From: Actinomyces sp. oral taxon 171 str. F0337
GTDB taxonomy: Bacteria > Actinomycetota > Actinomycetes > Actinomycetales > Actinomycetaceae
Direction of reading: 5' to 3'
Length of the DNA: 64,000 bases
NCBI RefSeq assembly: GCF_005696555.1
Contig: NZ_CP040005.1
Span: 620,001-684,000 of the forward strand
A model generated the notes under the pieces. That model was not told the DNA's origin. It saw nothing but the letters and a program-made list of their open reading frames with translations, and ran no database searches. Positions 8,513 to 17,143 of the stretch are shown piece by piece. Made by a program: the position numbers and the translations under genes. Position 1 is the first letter of the stretch. The number at the start of each line of letters is the position of its first letter.

Positions 8513-10048
8513 TCAGCTCCAGGCGACCGAGTAGTACTGAGTCTCCTGGAACTCACGGATCCCCTCGCGCGCGCCCTCGCGCCCGATACCGGACTGCTTG
8601 ACGCCGCCGAAGGGGGCGGCGGGATCGGATACGAGCCCACGGTTGACGCCGACCATCCCGACCTCCATGCGCTCGGCCAGGCGCAGCGCCCACCCGAGAT
8701 CGCGGGAGAAGACGTAGCCCGACAGCCCGTAGTCGGTGTCATTGATCCACGTCAGCAGCTCGTCCTCATCGTCCCAGGTGACGATCGGGGCGACGGGGCC
8801 GAAGATCTCGGTGCGCACGATCTCCGCGTCGGGGGCGACGTTCGTCAGGACCCGCACCGGTAGGAACGCCCCCGGAGACTCCCGGGGCCAGGAGGACTCG
8901 GCGTAGACGACGGCGCCCCCGGCCACCGCCCGGTCCACCAGGGCGTTGATCTTGTCGCGCGCAGCCGTTGTCACCAGGGGGCCGATCTGGCTCGCCTCGT
9001 CCGCCAGAGCCGGCCCGACCCTCAGGTCGCGGACGACGGCGGAGAACTTCTCGGTGAACTCCTGGGCGACGTCCTGGTGGACGTAGAAGCGGTTGGCGGC
9101 GGTACAGGCCTCGCCACCGCCCCTGAGCTTGGCCTGGACGGCGCCCGTCACCGCGGCGTCGATATCGGCGTCTGCCGCCACCACGAAGGGCGCGTTCCCC
9201 CCGAGCTCCATGGACGACACCAGCACCTTCTCCGCCGCCTGCTTCATGAGTACACGGCCGACCTGGGTCGACCCGGTGAAGGAGACGGCTCGGACCCTGG
9301 GGTCCTCGAGCCACGTCGTCGACACCTCCACGGAACGGCTCGAGGGCACGATGTTCACGACGCCCGCCGGCACGCCGGCCTGGAGGACCAGATGTCCCAG
9401 TGCCACCGCCGTCAGGGGCGTGAGAGATGCGGGGCGGAGCACCACCGTGCACCCGGCGGCCAGGGCCGGGGCGATCTTGCGGGTCCCCATCGCCGCGGGG
9501 AAGTTCCAGGGGGTGATCATGGCGACCACCCCGATCGGCCGGTGCGTGACGATCGTCCGGGTCCCGCCTGCCGGGGAGGAGCCGAAACCGCCCTCGGTGC
9601 GCACCGCCTCCTCGGAGAACCATCGGAAGAACTCCGCCGCGTAGAGGACCTCCGCCCTGGCGTCGTCCACCGACTTGCCGTTCTCGGCGCTGATGAGCAC
9701 CGCGAGCTCCTCGGCCTGTCCCACCATGAGGTCGAACAGGGTCCGCAGCAGCTCGGCGCGCTGCCGGGGCGGGGTGGCGCTCCATGCCGGCAGCGCCTCG
9801 GAGGCCGCGTCGACGGCGCGTGCGGCATCCGCCGGAGTCGCATCCGTGCAGCGTGCGAATACGGCGTTGCTGGCGGGGTCGACGACGTCGAAGGTTCCGC
9901 CGTCGGACGCTGCCGTCATCCGCCCGCCCAGGAGCATCCCCTCCTCGGGACGGATCCTGCGCAGGTAGTCGGCCAGAGCCGGGTGGGCTCCAAGGGTCGT
10001 GTACGCCGCCGCTGTGTCACTTGTCGCGCCGGGTCGTGTGTCAGCCAT
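8513..10048 (-). CDS. gabD: Succinate-semialdehyde dehydrogenase
   Basis: Aldehyde dehydrogenase of 511 residues that would oxidise succinate semialdehyde to succinate with NAD(P)+. The ALDH landmarks are present: ITPWNFPAAMGTRKIAPALA, FTGSTQVGR, MELGGNAP with the general-base Glu near residue 278, and the catalytic Cys in GGEACTAANR at about residue 312. It is the last gene of a gabT-gdhA-gabD operon, 39 bases after the GDH gene, which makes the semialdehyde the natural substrate. Other medium-chain aldehydes cannot be excluded. The N-terminus is about 25 residues longer than E. coli GabD. Confidence 0.85.
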   Translation of the reverse strand: MADTRPGATSDTAAAYTTLGAHPALADYLRRIRPEEGMLLGGRMTAASDGGTFDVVDPASNAVFARCTDATPADAARAVDAASEALPAWSATPPRQRAELLRTLFDLMVGQAEELAVLISAENGKSVDDARAEVLYAAEFFRWFSEEAVRTEGGFGSSPAGGTRTIVTHRPIGVVAMITPWNFPAAMGTRKIAPALAAGCTVVLRPASLTPLTAVALGHLVLQAGVPAGVVNIVPSSRSVEVSTTWLEDPRVRAVSFTGSTQVGRVLMKQAAEKVLVSSMELGGNAPFVVAADADIDAAVTGAVQAKLRGGGEACTAANRFYVHQDVAQEFTEKFSAVVRDLRVGPALADEASQIGPLVTTAARDKINALVDRAVAGGAVVYAESSWPRESPGAFLPVRVLTNVAPDAEIVRTEIFGPVAPIVTWDDEDELLTWINDTDYGLSGYVFSRDLGWALRLAERMEVGMVGVNRGLVSDPAAPFGGVKQSGIGREGAREGIREFQETQYYSVAWS

Positions 10049-10087
10049 GGTTGTACTCCCTGAGTATCGCCTGTCGCCTGCTGCGCA

Positions 10088-11338
10088 TCACGGGTAGAGA
10101 CCACGGGAGACGTGGGCCTCGGCGACGCGTTTGACGGCCATCGTCGTCGCCGCGGTGCGCAGCGACAGCCCGTGATCCTTGGAGAAGTCCGAGACCTCGT
10201 TCCAGGCCTTGTCCATTCTGGTGCGCAGGCGCTCATTGACCTCCTGCTCGGTCCACCAGTAGGACTGATTGGCCTGCACCCACTCGAAGTAGGACACGAT
10301 GACGCCCCCGGCGTTGGCCAGGATATCCGGCACGACGAGGATCCCCTTGTCGGCCAGGATCGCATCGGCCGTTGGTGTCGTCGGGCCGTTGGCGCCCTCG
10401 ACGACCAGCTTGGCATCGATCATCGGCGCGGTCTGCTCGGTGATGACCCCCTCGACGGCCGCAGGGACGACGACGTCGCAGGCGACGGCGAACAGCTCGC
10501 TCGCAGGGATCGGGTCCGCGCCGGGGAACCCGTCGACGGTGCCGGTCTCATCCACGAAGGCCTCGAGCGCGGGGATGTCGATGCCCTTGTCGTTGCGAAT
10601 CGTGCTGTAGACGTCCGCCACGGCCAGAACCTTCACGCCCGCCTCATGGAGGAAGCGAGCAGCGCCGCGACCGACTTTGCCGAAGCCCTGAACGATCGCG
10701 GTGGCCTGTGAGGGATTCACTCCGATGCTCTCCATCGCGTTGAGGACGGAGTAGACGACGCCGCGGGAGGTGGCGGCGGCCCGCCCCTGTGACCCACCGA
10801 GGTTGACCGGCTTGCCCGTGACGGTTCCCAGCACCGTGTGCCCGGTGGCCACCGAGTAGGTGTCCATCATCCAGGCCATGGTCTGCTCGTCGGTCCCCAT
10901 ATCGGGAGCCGGGATGTCCTTGTCGGGGCCGATCAGGGGGATCAGCTCCGAGGTGTAGCGTCGGGTCAGTCGCTCGAGCTCTCGTTCCGAGTGGGCCCGC
11001 GGGTCCACCTGGACCCCTCCCTTTGCTCCGCCGTAGGGCAGATCGAGAAGAGAGCACTTCCATGTCATCCACATGGCCAGCGCTCGGACCTCGTCGAGGT
11101 CCACGTTGGGGGAGTAACGGATTCCTCCCTTCGCTGGGCCGCGAGAGATGTTGTGCTGGACGCGGTGGCCGATGTGCAGCTCCATCGTGCCGTCGTCGCG
11201 TCGCAGCGGAATCGAGACCGTCACCTCCTTACGGGCGGTTTCGAGCATGCGGCGCATTCCGTCGTCGAAGCCGAGGAACTGGATCGCCTCGGCGAGCTGC
11301 GCCCGAGCATCGGCGAGGGGCTGAGAGGTCGAGGGCAT
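10088..11338 (-). CDS. gdhA: Glutamate dehydrogenase (Glu/Leu/Phe/Val family)
   Basis: Interconverts glutamate and 2-oxoglutarate plus ammonium. The 416-residue protein fits the hexameric catabolic type (RocG/GudB length). The catalytic lysine lies in LPYGGAKGGV near residue 107, followed by PAPDMGTDEQTMAWMMDTYS, a Rossmann block VQGFGKVG and the C-terminal ANAGGVIVSYFEW. The ATG at 11338 is preceded by AGGAGGTAGCTCC, so a longer open frame to 11524, which would overlap gabT, is rejected. Lying between gabT and gabD, it probably recycles the glutamate made by GabT back to 2-oxoglutarate. Confidence 0.9.
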   Translation of the reverse strand: MPSTSQPLADARAQLAEAIQFLGFDDGMRRMLETARKEVTVSIPLRRDDGTMELHIGHRVQHNISRGPAKGGIRYSPNVDLDEVRALAMWMTWKCSLLDLPYGGAKGGVQVDPRAHSERELERLTRRYTSELIPLIGPDKDIPAPDMGTDEQTMAWMMDTYSVATGHTVLGTVTGKPVNLGGSQGRAAATSRGVVYSVLNAMESIGVNPSQATAIVQGFGKVGRGAARFLHEAGVKVLAVADVYSTIRNDKGIDIPALEAFVDETGTVDGFPGADPIPASELFAVACDVVVPAAVEGVITEQTAPMIDAKLVVEGANGPTTPTADAILADKGILVVPDILANAGGVIVSYFEWVQANQSYWWTEQEVNERLRTRMDKAWNEVSDFSKDHGLSLRTAATTMAVKRVAEAHVSRGLYP

Positions 11339-11429
11339 GGAGCTACCTCCTGGGTCGGTCGGGTGGGGCGTCGTGATCTGAGGCCGGTGCGGCCTGGAGA
11401 CGTGGGTGGAACGTGGGTGGAAGAGTGAA

Positions 11430-12752
11430 TCAGTGCTGGTCTCGGAGTGCCTGCTCAAGGATCTCCATACCCTCGGTGAACAGCTCGTCCGGCATGGTGA
11501 CCGGCGGCAGCAGGCGGATGACATTGCCGTAGGTGCCGCAGGTGAGCAGAATCAGACCGCGTGAGCGCGCGGCCTGCGCGACAGCGGCGGTCAGTGCGGC
11601 GTCGGGCCTCTGTGAGACGGGGTCGACGAGCTCGAGAGCCATCATGGCGCCCTTGCCCCGGACCTCGCCGATGCGGGGGTCCTTCGCCTTCCACTGCTCC
11701 ATCAGGCGGATGCCGGTCTCACCGATCGCGCGGGCCCGTTCAAGGAGATCGTGCTCCTCGATCATGTCCAGGGTCGCCAGGGCGGCGGCACAGGCCAGGG
11801 GGTTGCCGCAGTAGGTGCCGCCGAGGGCACCCGGTCCGGCGGAGTCCATGATCTCGGCCGAACCGGTGACCGCTGACAGCGGCATGCCCCCGGCCAGGCC
11901 CTTGGCGGTCGTCACCAGGTCGGGAACGACTCCCTCGTGGTCGCAGGCGAACCACGCCCCGGTGCGTGCGATTCCCGACTGGATCTCGTCGGCGATGAAG
12001 ACCGCACCATTGTCATGGCACCAGCGCTGGAGCGCGGTGAGGAAGCCGGGCGCCGGAACGATGAACCCGCCTTCGCCCTGAATGGGCTCGATGATGACAG
12101 CGGCGACGCAGGACGCCCCCACCTGCTTCTCGATCTGACTGATCGCGCGCTCGGCGGCGGCCTCGCCGTCCAGTCCATCGCGGTACGGGTAGGAGCCGGG
12201 GACCCGGTAGAGCTCCGGGGCGAAGGGGCCGAAACCGCCCTTGTAGGGGGCGACCTTGGCCGTCAGTCCCATGGTCAGGGAGGTGCGTCCGTGGAAGGCG
12301 TGGTCGAAGCAGACGACGGCCTGGCGGCCGGTGTGCCTGCGGGCGAGCTTGATGGCGTTCTCGACGGCCTCCGCCCCGGAGTTGAACAGCGCGGTCTTCT
12401 TCTGGAAGCTGCCCGGGGTCAGGGCGTTCAGGCGTTCGGCGACCTCGATGTATCCGGCGTACCTCGTGACGGCGAAGGAGGTGTGCGTCAGGTTCTCGGC
12501 CTGCTCCTGGATCGCCGCGGCGACGGGCGCCGCAGCGCCGCCCACGGTTGTCACCGCGATGCCTGATCCGAAGTCGATGAGACGATTGCCGTCCACGTCC
12601 TCCAGGACACCGCGGTCCGTGCGCCGTGCGAATGTCGGCATCGCGGCGGTCAGGGCGCGCGGGAGCGCGGTACCGGCGCGTTCGTCGAGGGTGCGGGCCT
12701 CGGGACCGGGCAGAGGAGTGGCGAGATGAATGGTCTGGGGCAGCGTTGCCAT
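11430..12752 (-). CDS. gabT: 4-aminobutyrate aminotransferase
   Basis: PLP-dependent class III aminotransferase of 440 residues, predicted to move the amino group of GABA to 2-oxoglutarate and give succinate semialdehyde and glutamate. It shows GSGIAVTTVGG, FNSGAEAVENAIKLAR, AFHGRTSLTMGLTAK, EPIQGEGGF and the PLP lysine in TTAKGLAGG at about residue 283, the typical GabT pattern. The start is supported by GAGG five bases upstream. It is first in the operon gabT-gdhA-gabD and is divergent from a PucR regulator. Confidence 0.92.
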   Translation of the reverse strand: MATLPQTIHLATPLPGPEARTLDERAGTALPRALTAAMPTFARRTDRGVLEDVDGNRLIDFGSGIAVTTVGGAAAPVAAAIQEQAENLTHTSFAVTRYAGYIEVAERLNALTPGSFQKKTALFNSGAEAVENAIKLARRHTGRQAVVCFDHAFHGRTSLTMGLTAKVAPYKGGFGPFAPELYRVPGSYPYRDGLDGEAAAERAISQIEKQVGASCVAAVIIEPIQGEGGFIVPAPGFLTALQRWCHDNGAVFIADEIQSGIARTGAWFACDHEGVVPDLVTTAKGLAGGMPLSAVTGSAEIMDSAGPGALGGTYCGNPLACAAALATLDMIEEHDLLERARAIGETGIRLMEQWKAKDPRIGEVRGKGAMMALELVDPVSQRPDAALTAAVAQAARSRGLILLTCGTYGNVIRLLPPVTMPDELFTEGMEILEQALRDQH

Positions 12753-12889
12753 GTGGACCTCACAGTGTGTCGTGACGGGCGGAGATCTGCATTGGAACAG
12801 AGCACTCCGGGATGTCGTAGAAACGTGCTCGGCGATGAGTTCTGCTTCAGGCTATGCCCGCCCCTTGGGCTGAGCACCTAAGCGTGCTG

Positions 12890-12903
12890 CACAAGATTTT
12901 GTG
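12890..12903. promoter_or_regulatory. Palindrome in gabT/pucR divergent region
   Basis: CACAA-GATT-TTGTG, a perfect 5-4-5 inverted repeat about 140 bases before gabT and 40 before pucR. It is a candidate binding site for the PucR-type regulator. No matching copy was found before the dehydrogenase gene at 14825. Confidence 0.4.
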
Positions 12904-12910
12904 AATCCTG

Positions 12911-12921
12911 TGCATGATGCA
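12911..12921. promoter_or_regulatory. Second palindrome in gabT/pucR region
   Basis: TGCAT-G-ATGCA, a perfect 5-1-5 inverted repeat eight bases past the first palindrome and just ahead of the regulator's start. It may be a regulatory site or part of the pucR promoter. Confidence 0.3.
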
Positions 12922-12944
12922 TAGAACGGTGTTTGAATCCAGAC

Positions 12945-14525
12945 ATGCTGTTGGTATCGGATCTCATGGATCGAGCGGACCTGGGGGTTCGCGCGGTGCT
13001 CCTGCCCGCACCGAGCGCCGCGGTCACCTGGGTCGTCGCGACCGAGCTCCTCCAGCCGGCGTCCTACCTCGAGGGCGGTGAGCTCGTTCTCACCACGGGC
13101 CTTGTCATGGCCGACGCCGAGGCGGGCACATGGCGGGAGTACGTGGCGTCACTGGTCGAGGCCGGAGTCGCCGCACTCGGACTGGGAACCGGCATCGCCT
13201 TCGACACGGTGCCCGAGGACCTGCGCGAAGCCTGCCGGATAGGACGTCTCAATCTCCTCGAGGTCCCTCTCGAGGTCTCCTTCGCCTCCATCAGCCGTGA
13301 CGTGGGGACCATGCTTCAGGCAGCCGGGCCGGAGATCGGCGCCGAGGGGGCGGGCGACGAGGAGACCCTGGTCCTGCAGCAGCTGACGCGCGCAGCCGCC
13401 AAGGACAACCAGAGCGCGATCATGCGCGCCCTGGCCTCGATCCTCCGGGGGGAGGTGTCACTGCGGGACGCCACGGGACGCACGGTGGTCGGTCCCTTCG
13501 GTCCAGCGGCCCCGGGAATCGACGACGAGGTCGCCGAGTGCATCGACAGGATCCGTCCGGGAGGGATGCGAGGGGCCGGGGCGGTCGGTCTCGGTGAGAC
13601 GCGGCTGGTCGTCCGTCCTGTCGGCATCACCGGGGAGCCCGAGAGCTACCTGGTGACCGTGCAGCGGCAGACGCTCACACGCGCCCAGACCCTGGGGGTC
13701 GATCTCGCCTGGTCGTTTCTGAATCTCATCGCCGAGTCCTCCAAGGCCTTCACCGGATGGCTCCTCCAGCTCGTGGGGGCGTCTGCCGAGCATCTCCTGT
13801 CGGGCGAGGTCGCGCAGGGGATGGCCCTGGCCGATCAGGCCCAGGATCTCGTCCTCAAACGCCTTCCGTCTCCGCCACGGCGATCGATGGCCGGCGCCGG
13901 TGGCCGTCATCAGTGGCGTGTCATCTGCCTCGAGGGCGGCAGCGCCGCTGTTGCCGGGCTCTCCACGGCGCTGGCCCGGCTGCTCGTCGAGAGTCGGGGG
14001 GCCCCGGCGGGGAAGCGGCTTCTGTGGTGCACGGACCGGGGAGGCGCCCGCCTGACCATCCTCGGTGAGGCCGAGCGTGTTCCTGCGCTTCTCGAGGACG
14101 GTCGTGTCATGCCATGGACGGGGCGGATGCGGATCGGTGTCAGCGGTCCTGTCGGCATCACCGACCTGCCGCGGGCCGCACAGCAGGCGCTGTCCGTCTG
14201 CACCGGTGCTCGGCGGCTCGGACAGCCGGTGCGCTGGGAGGCCTCGGGGCTGCCGTCGGTCACGGACCTCCTGGACGAGGATCGGGCCCGAGCCTTCGCC
14301 CGCACTCGCCTCGGGAGCGTCGTCGATCAGCCCGAGCTGCTCGAGCTGCTGGAGATCTACCTCAGCGAGGGAGGGACGGTGCAGCGCATCGCCGAGCATC
14401 TGGGGGTGCATCGCAACTCCGTCCCCGCACGCCTCGTACGGTTGCGCCGAGCGCTCGGCGTCGACATCGAGGACGCCGAGCAGCGGGCAAATTTGTGGTT
14501 TGCATTACATTTTTTGATGAAGTAA
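12945..14525 (+). CDS. PucR-family transcriptional regulator
   Basis: Regulator of 526 residues. The N-terminal part (about 1-130) matches the PucR/PurC-like sensor domain (VSDLMDRADLGVRAVLLP, then YLEGGELVLTTG), a GGDEF-like middle follows, and the C-terminal region LLEIYLSEGGTVQRIAEHLGVHRNSV is the helix-turn-helix of the HTH_30 class. I use the ATG at 12945; a TTG four codons upstream is possible. It is transcribed away from gabT and toward the polyamine-type genes at 14825-20271. PucR-family members often control amine, GABA or purine catabolic genes, so control of this island is a reasonable inference. Confidence 0.85.
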   Translation: MLLVSDLMDRADLGVRAVLLPAPSAAVTWVVATELLQPASYLEGGELVLTTGLVMADAEAGTWREYVASLVEAGVAALGLGTGIAFDTVPEDLREACRIGRLNLLEVPLEVSFASISRDVGTMLQAAGPEIGAEGAGDEETLVLQQLTRAAAKDNQSAIMRALASILRGEVSLRDATGRTVVGPFGPAAPGIDDEVAECIDRIRPGGMRGAGAVGLGETRLVVRPVGITGEPESYLVTVQRQTLTRAQTLGVDLAWSFLNLIAESSKAFTGWLLQLVGASAEHLLSGEVAQGMALADQAQDLVLKRLPSPPRRSMAGAGGRHQWRVICLEGGSAAVAGLSTALARLLVESRGAPAGKRLLWCTDRGGARLTILGEAERVPALLEDGRVMPWTGRMRIGVSGPVGITDLPRAAQQALSVCTGARRLGQPVRWEASGLPSVTDLLDEDRARAFARTRLGSVVDQPELLELLEIYLSEGGTVQRIAEHLGVHRNSVPARLVRLRRALGVDIEDAEQRANLWFALHFLMK

Positions 14526-14824
14526 CGATCCAATGTCTTGCGTGCTGGCGACTTTTCCGCATGTTGGTGCGGTTCTGTGAAGTAAAGAACGTGACGTTCG
14601 ACATGCTCGACTGTGTGTGTTTACTATGATGCCGTCACCTAGGACCTTAGCCCGCATTGTGGTCGCATGACTTGTACCGCGTCGGGCGCCTGCGGCGATG
14701 TGGCCTGCACGGGTCCGGCGTGAGCTTGGGCAGCAGAGGCCTGAGCCGTCTCAATTTTTCGACTCTCGACACTTCTCATCTCGACACCGACGTCCCGCCA
14801 AAGCTAAGAAGCAGAGTGATTCAC

Positions 14825-16252
14825 ATGAGCCTTCCTCTCCTCCAGAATTTTATCAACGGACGATTTATTCCGGCGACCACCGATGCCACGTTCGACGTCG
14901 TGGATCCCCGAACGGAGCACGTCGTGGCGCAGTGCCCGGTCTCAGGGTCCGCCGATGTCGACGCCGCCTACGACGCGGCCCTCAAGGCCTTCGAGAGCTG
15001 GCGGCTGACAACGCCGGCGGAACGGCAGAGGTTCCTGCTCCGGCTCGCCGACGCCCTGGAGGCCAATGCCGACCGTCTCGTCGAGGCTCAGCGTCGCAAC
15101 ACCGGTCAGCTCGCCGAGATGATCCGGGCGGAGGAAGTCATGACAGGGGCCTCTCAGCTGCGGTTCTTCGCCGGAGCCGCCCGACTCCAGTCGGGTGTCG
15201 CCTCGGGCGAGTACGCCGAGGGTCTGAACTCGCAGATTCGCCGCGAGCCCATCGGCGTCGTCGGGCAGATCGTCCCGTGGAACTACCCGTTCATGATGCT
15301 CATCTGGAAGGTCGGACCCGCCCTGGCCGCAGGCAACACGGTGGTGCTCAAGCCGAGTGCCAACACGCCCGAGAGCGCCATCGTCTTCGCTGAGATCGCC
15401 AGTGAGATCCTCCCTCCCGGGGTCTTCAACCTGGTACTCGGCACCGGCGAGACCGGGCGCCTCATGAGCGCTCACCCGGTGCCCGGGCTGGTTGCGCTCA
15501 CGGGATCTGTGCGCGCAGGCTCGGATCTCGCCGAGCAGGCGGCCGGCAACGTGACCCGCGTTCACCTCGAGCTCGGAGGCAAGGCCCCCGCCGTCGTCTT
15601 CGCCGATGCCGACATCGAGGCGGCTGCCGAGGGCATCGCCGCCGCAGGGATATTCAACTCCGGGCAGGACTGCACCGCTGCCACCCGCGTCCTGGTCGAG
15701 GCCTCGGTGGCCAAGGAGTTCACCGACGCGCTGGTGCGTCACGCCGAGTCCCTGCGAACCGGCCCGATTCCCGAGGAGGAGGCGTTCTACGGACCCCTGA
15801 ACAATGCCCGCCACTTCGCCTCCGTGCAGAAGATCGTCGAGGAGCGGCCCGCGCACTCCCACCTGCTGACCGGCGGCCACCGCGTCGGCGAGAGCGGGTA
15901 CTACTACGCGCCCACCGTCATCTCAGGTCTCAAGCAGGACGACGCGCTCGTGCAGCAGGAGGTCTTCGGGCCGGTGCTGACCGTTCAGGAGTTCTCCTCC
16001 GACGACGAGGCCCTGGCCCTGGCCAACGGTGTCGACTACGCCCTGTCCTCGTCCATCTGGACGACCGACCACCAGCGCGTCCTGCGATTCAGCAGGGACC
16101 TGGACTTCGGGTGCGTCTGGGTGAACTGCCACATCCCCCTCGTCGCGGAGATGCCGCACGGCGGATTCAAACGCTCCGGCTACGGCAAGGACCTCTCCGT
16201 CTACGGCGTGGAGGACTACACACGTATCAAGCACGTCATGAGTGCCCTGTGA
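14825..16252 (+). CDS. patD: Gamma-aminobutyraldehyde dehydrogenase-like (PatD family)
   Basis: Aldehyde dehydrogenase of 475 residues predicted to oxidise 4-aminobutyraldehyde to GABA. It has VPWNYPFMMLIWKVGPALAA, LTGSVRAG, LELGGKAPAVVF and the catalytic Cys in GQDCTAATR at about residue 282. The C-terminal run WVNCHIPLVAEMPHGG and KRSGYGKDLSVYGVEDYT closely follows what I recall of E. coli PatD, which has almost the same length. I chose the ATG at 14825 (MSLPLLQNFINGRF) over an in-frame start at 14657 because ALDH homology begins there; a Shine-Dalgarno site is not obvious. It heads a cluster with a stress protein, permease and aminotransferase. Confidence 0.82.
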   Translation: MSLPLLQNFINGRFIPATTDATFDVVDPRTEHVVAQCPVSGSADVDAAYDAALKAFESWRLTTPAERQRFLLRLADALEANADRLVEAQRRNTGQLAEMIRAEEVMTGASQLRFFAGAARLQSGVASGEYAEGLNSQIRREPIGVVGQIVPWNYPFMMLIWKVGPALAAGNTVVLKPSANTPESAIVFAEIASEILPPGVFNLVLGTGETGRLMSAHPVPGLVALTGSVRAGSDLAEQAAGNVTRVHLELGGKAPAVVFADADIEAAAEGIAAAGIFNSGQDCTAATRVLVEASVAKEFTDALVRHAESLRTGPIPEEEAFYGPLNNARHFASVQKIVEERPAHSHLLTGGHRVGESGYYYAPTVISGLKQDDALVQQEVFGPVLTVQEFSSDDEALALANGVDYALSSSIWTTDHQRVLRFSRDLDFGCVWVNCHIPLVAEMPHGGFKRSGYGKDLSVYGVEDYTRIKHVMSAL

Positions 16253-16282
16253 CGCCGCGGAAGCGAACAGGAGGTCACCCTC

Positions 16283-17143
16283 ATGCGCATTCTGACGGCC
16301 TTCACCAACTCGCTCGGCGGTCGAGACTCCTATCACCTGGGGGTGTCTCTCGCTGAAGCGTTCTCGTGCCCGCTCGATCTCGTCACCGTCGTCAGGGGCG
16401 GTGAGGGGCGCTATGTCCTTGACGTCACCGATCACGCCTTCCAGGACGTCGTTGCTACGCAGGTCGACGACTGGATGTCGGAGATCATGGAGGAGCATCA
16501 GCCCCGTGTGCCGGTGAGCAAGTACCTGCGGTACAGCCTCTCCTTCCCCGAGGGCATCATCGCCTCGGCCGAGGAGCTCAAGGCCGACCTGCTCGTCGCC
16601 GGTGGAGGCCGTCACGGGGTCCTGGGGCGGGTGTCCCTCGGCTCCGTGGGGCAGACACTGCTCAACTCCTCGACTGTTCCGGTCGCCCTGTCCCCGCGCG
16701 GCATGAGGCACGCCCCTATCGACGGGCTCTCACGCATCACGGTCATGCTGGGGGAGTCCGGCCGGTGGAGGGGGGTGCTCAGTAAGGCCAGGACCTTCGC
16801 CGACAGAGCCGGTGTCCCGTTGCGTCTCGTCACGGTGGCCACCGGTGACTCGCAGAACACCGCGGAGATCGGGGAGCGGACCGAGGCCCTGCTCGCCGAG
16901 GTGCGCCTGGATCTCAAGGGACTGGATGACCAGCGTGTCCAGATCGTCCACGCCCACAGCATGAGCGCCGCCGTGCTGACCATGGAGTGGAGCAGGAACG
17001 AGCTGGCCTTCCTGGGGTCGGCGCGGCTGGCCCAGAGCGGGCGCCTGTTCCTGGGGCCGGACGCCAACAAGATCCTGCGTGTCCTGCCCGTGCCGCTCGT
17101 CGCCGTCCCAGCTGACGCTGCCGACGTCGGGGGTGCGACATGA
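16283..17143 (+). CDS. Tandem universal stress protein (UspA-type)
   Basis: Protein of 286 residues with two UspA-like domains, about 1-140 and 150-286. The first contains LLVAGGGRHGVLGRVSLGSV with TVPVALSPRG after it, and the second contains LAFLGSARLAQSGRLFLG with LPVPLVAVP. These are degenerate nucleotide-binding and strand motifs. The start has AGGAGG eight bases upstream. The stop overlaps the next permease start (ATGA), so the two are translationally coupled. Usp proteins beside transporters often modulate them, which is a possible role here. Confidence 0.85.
   Translation: MRILTAFTNSLGGRDSYHLGVSLAEAFSCPLDLVTVVRGGEGRYVLDVTDHAFQDVVATQVDDWMSEIMEEHQPRVPVSKYLRYSLSFPEGIIASAEELKADLLVAGGGRHGVLGRVSLGSVGQTLLNSSTVPVALSPRGMRHAPIDGLSRITVMLGESGRWRGVLSKARTFADRAGVPLRLVTVATGDSQNTAEIGERTEALLAEVRLDLKGLDDQRVQIVHAHSMSAAVLTMEWSRNELAFLGSARLAQSGRLFLGPDANKILRVLPVPLVAVPADAADVGGAT

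Noticed and set aside
11339..11524. Upstream extension of glutamate dehydrogenase
   Set aside because: It would overlap gabT by about 95 bases, and a strong AGGAGG site supports the start at 11338.
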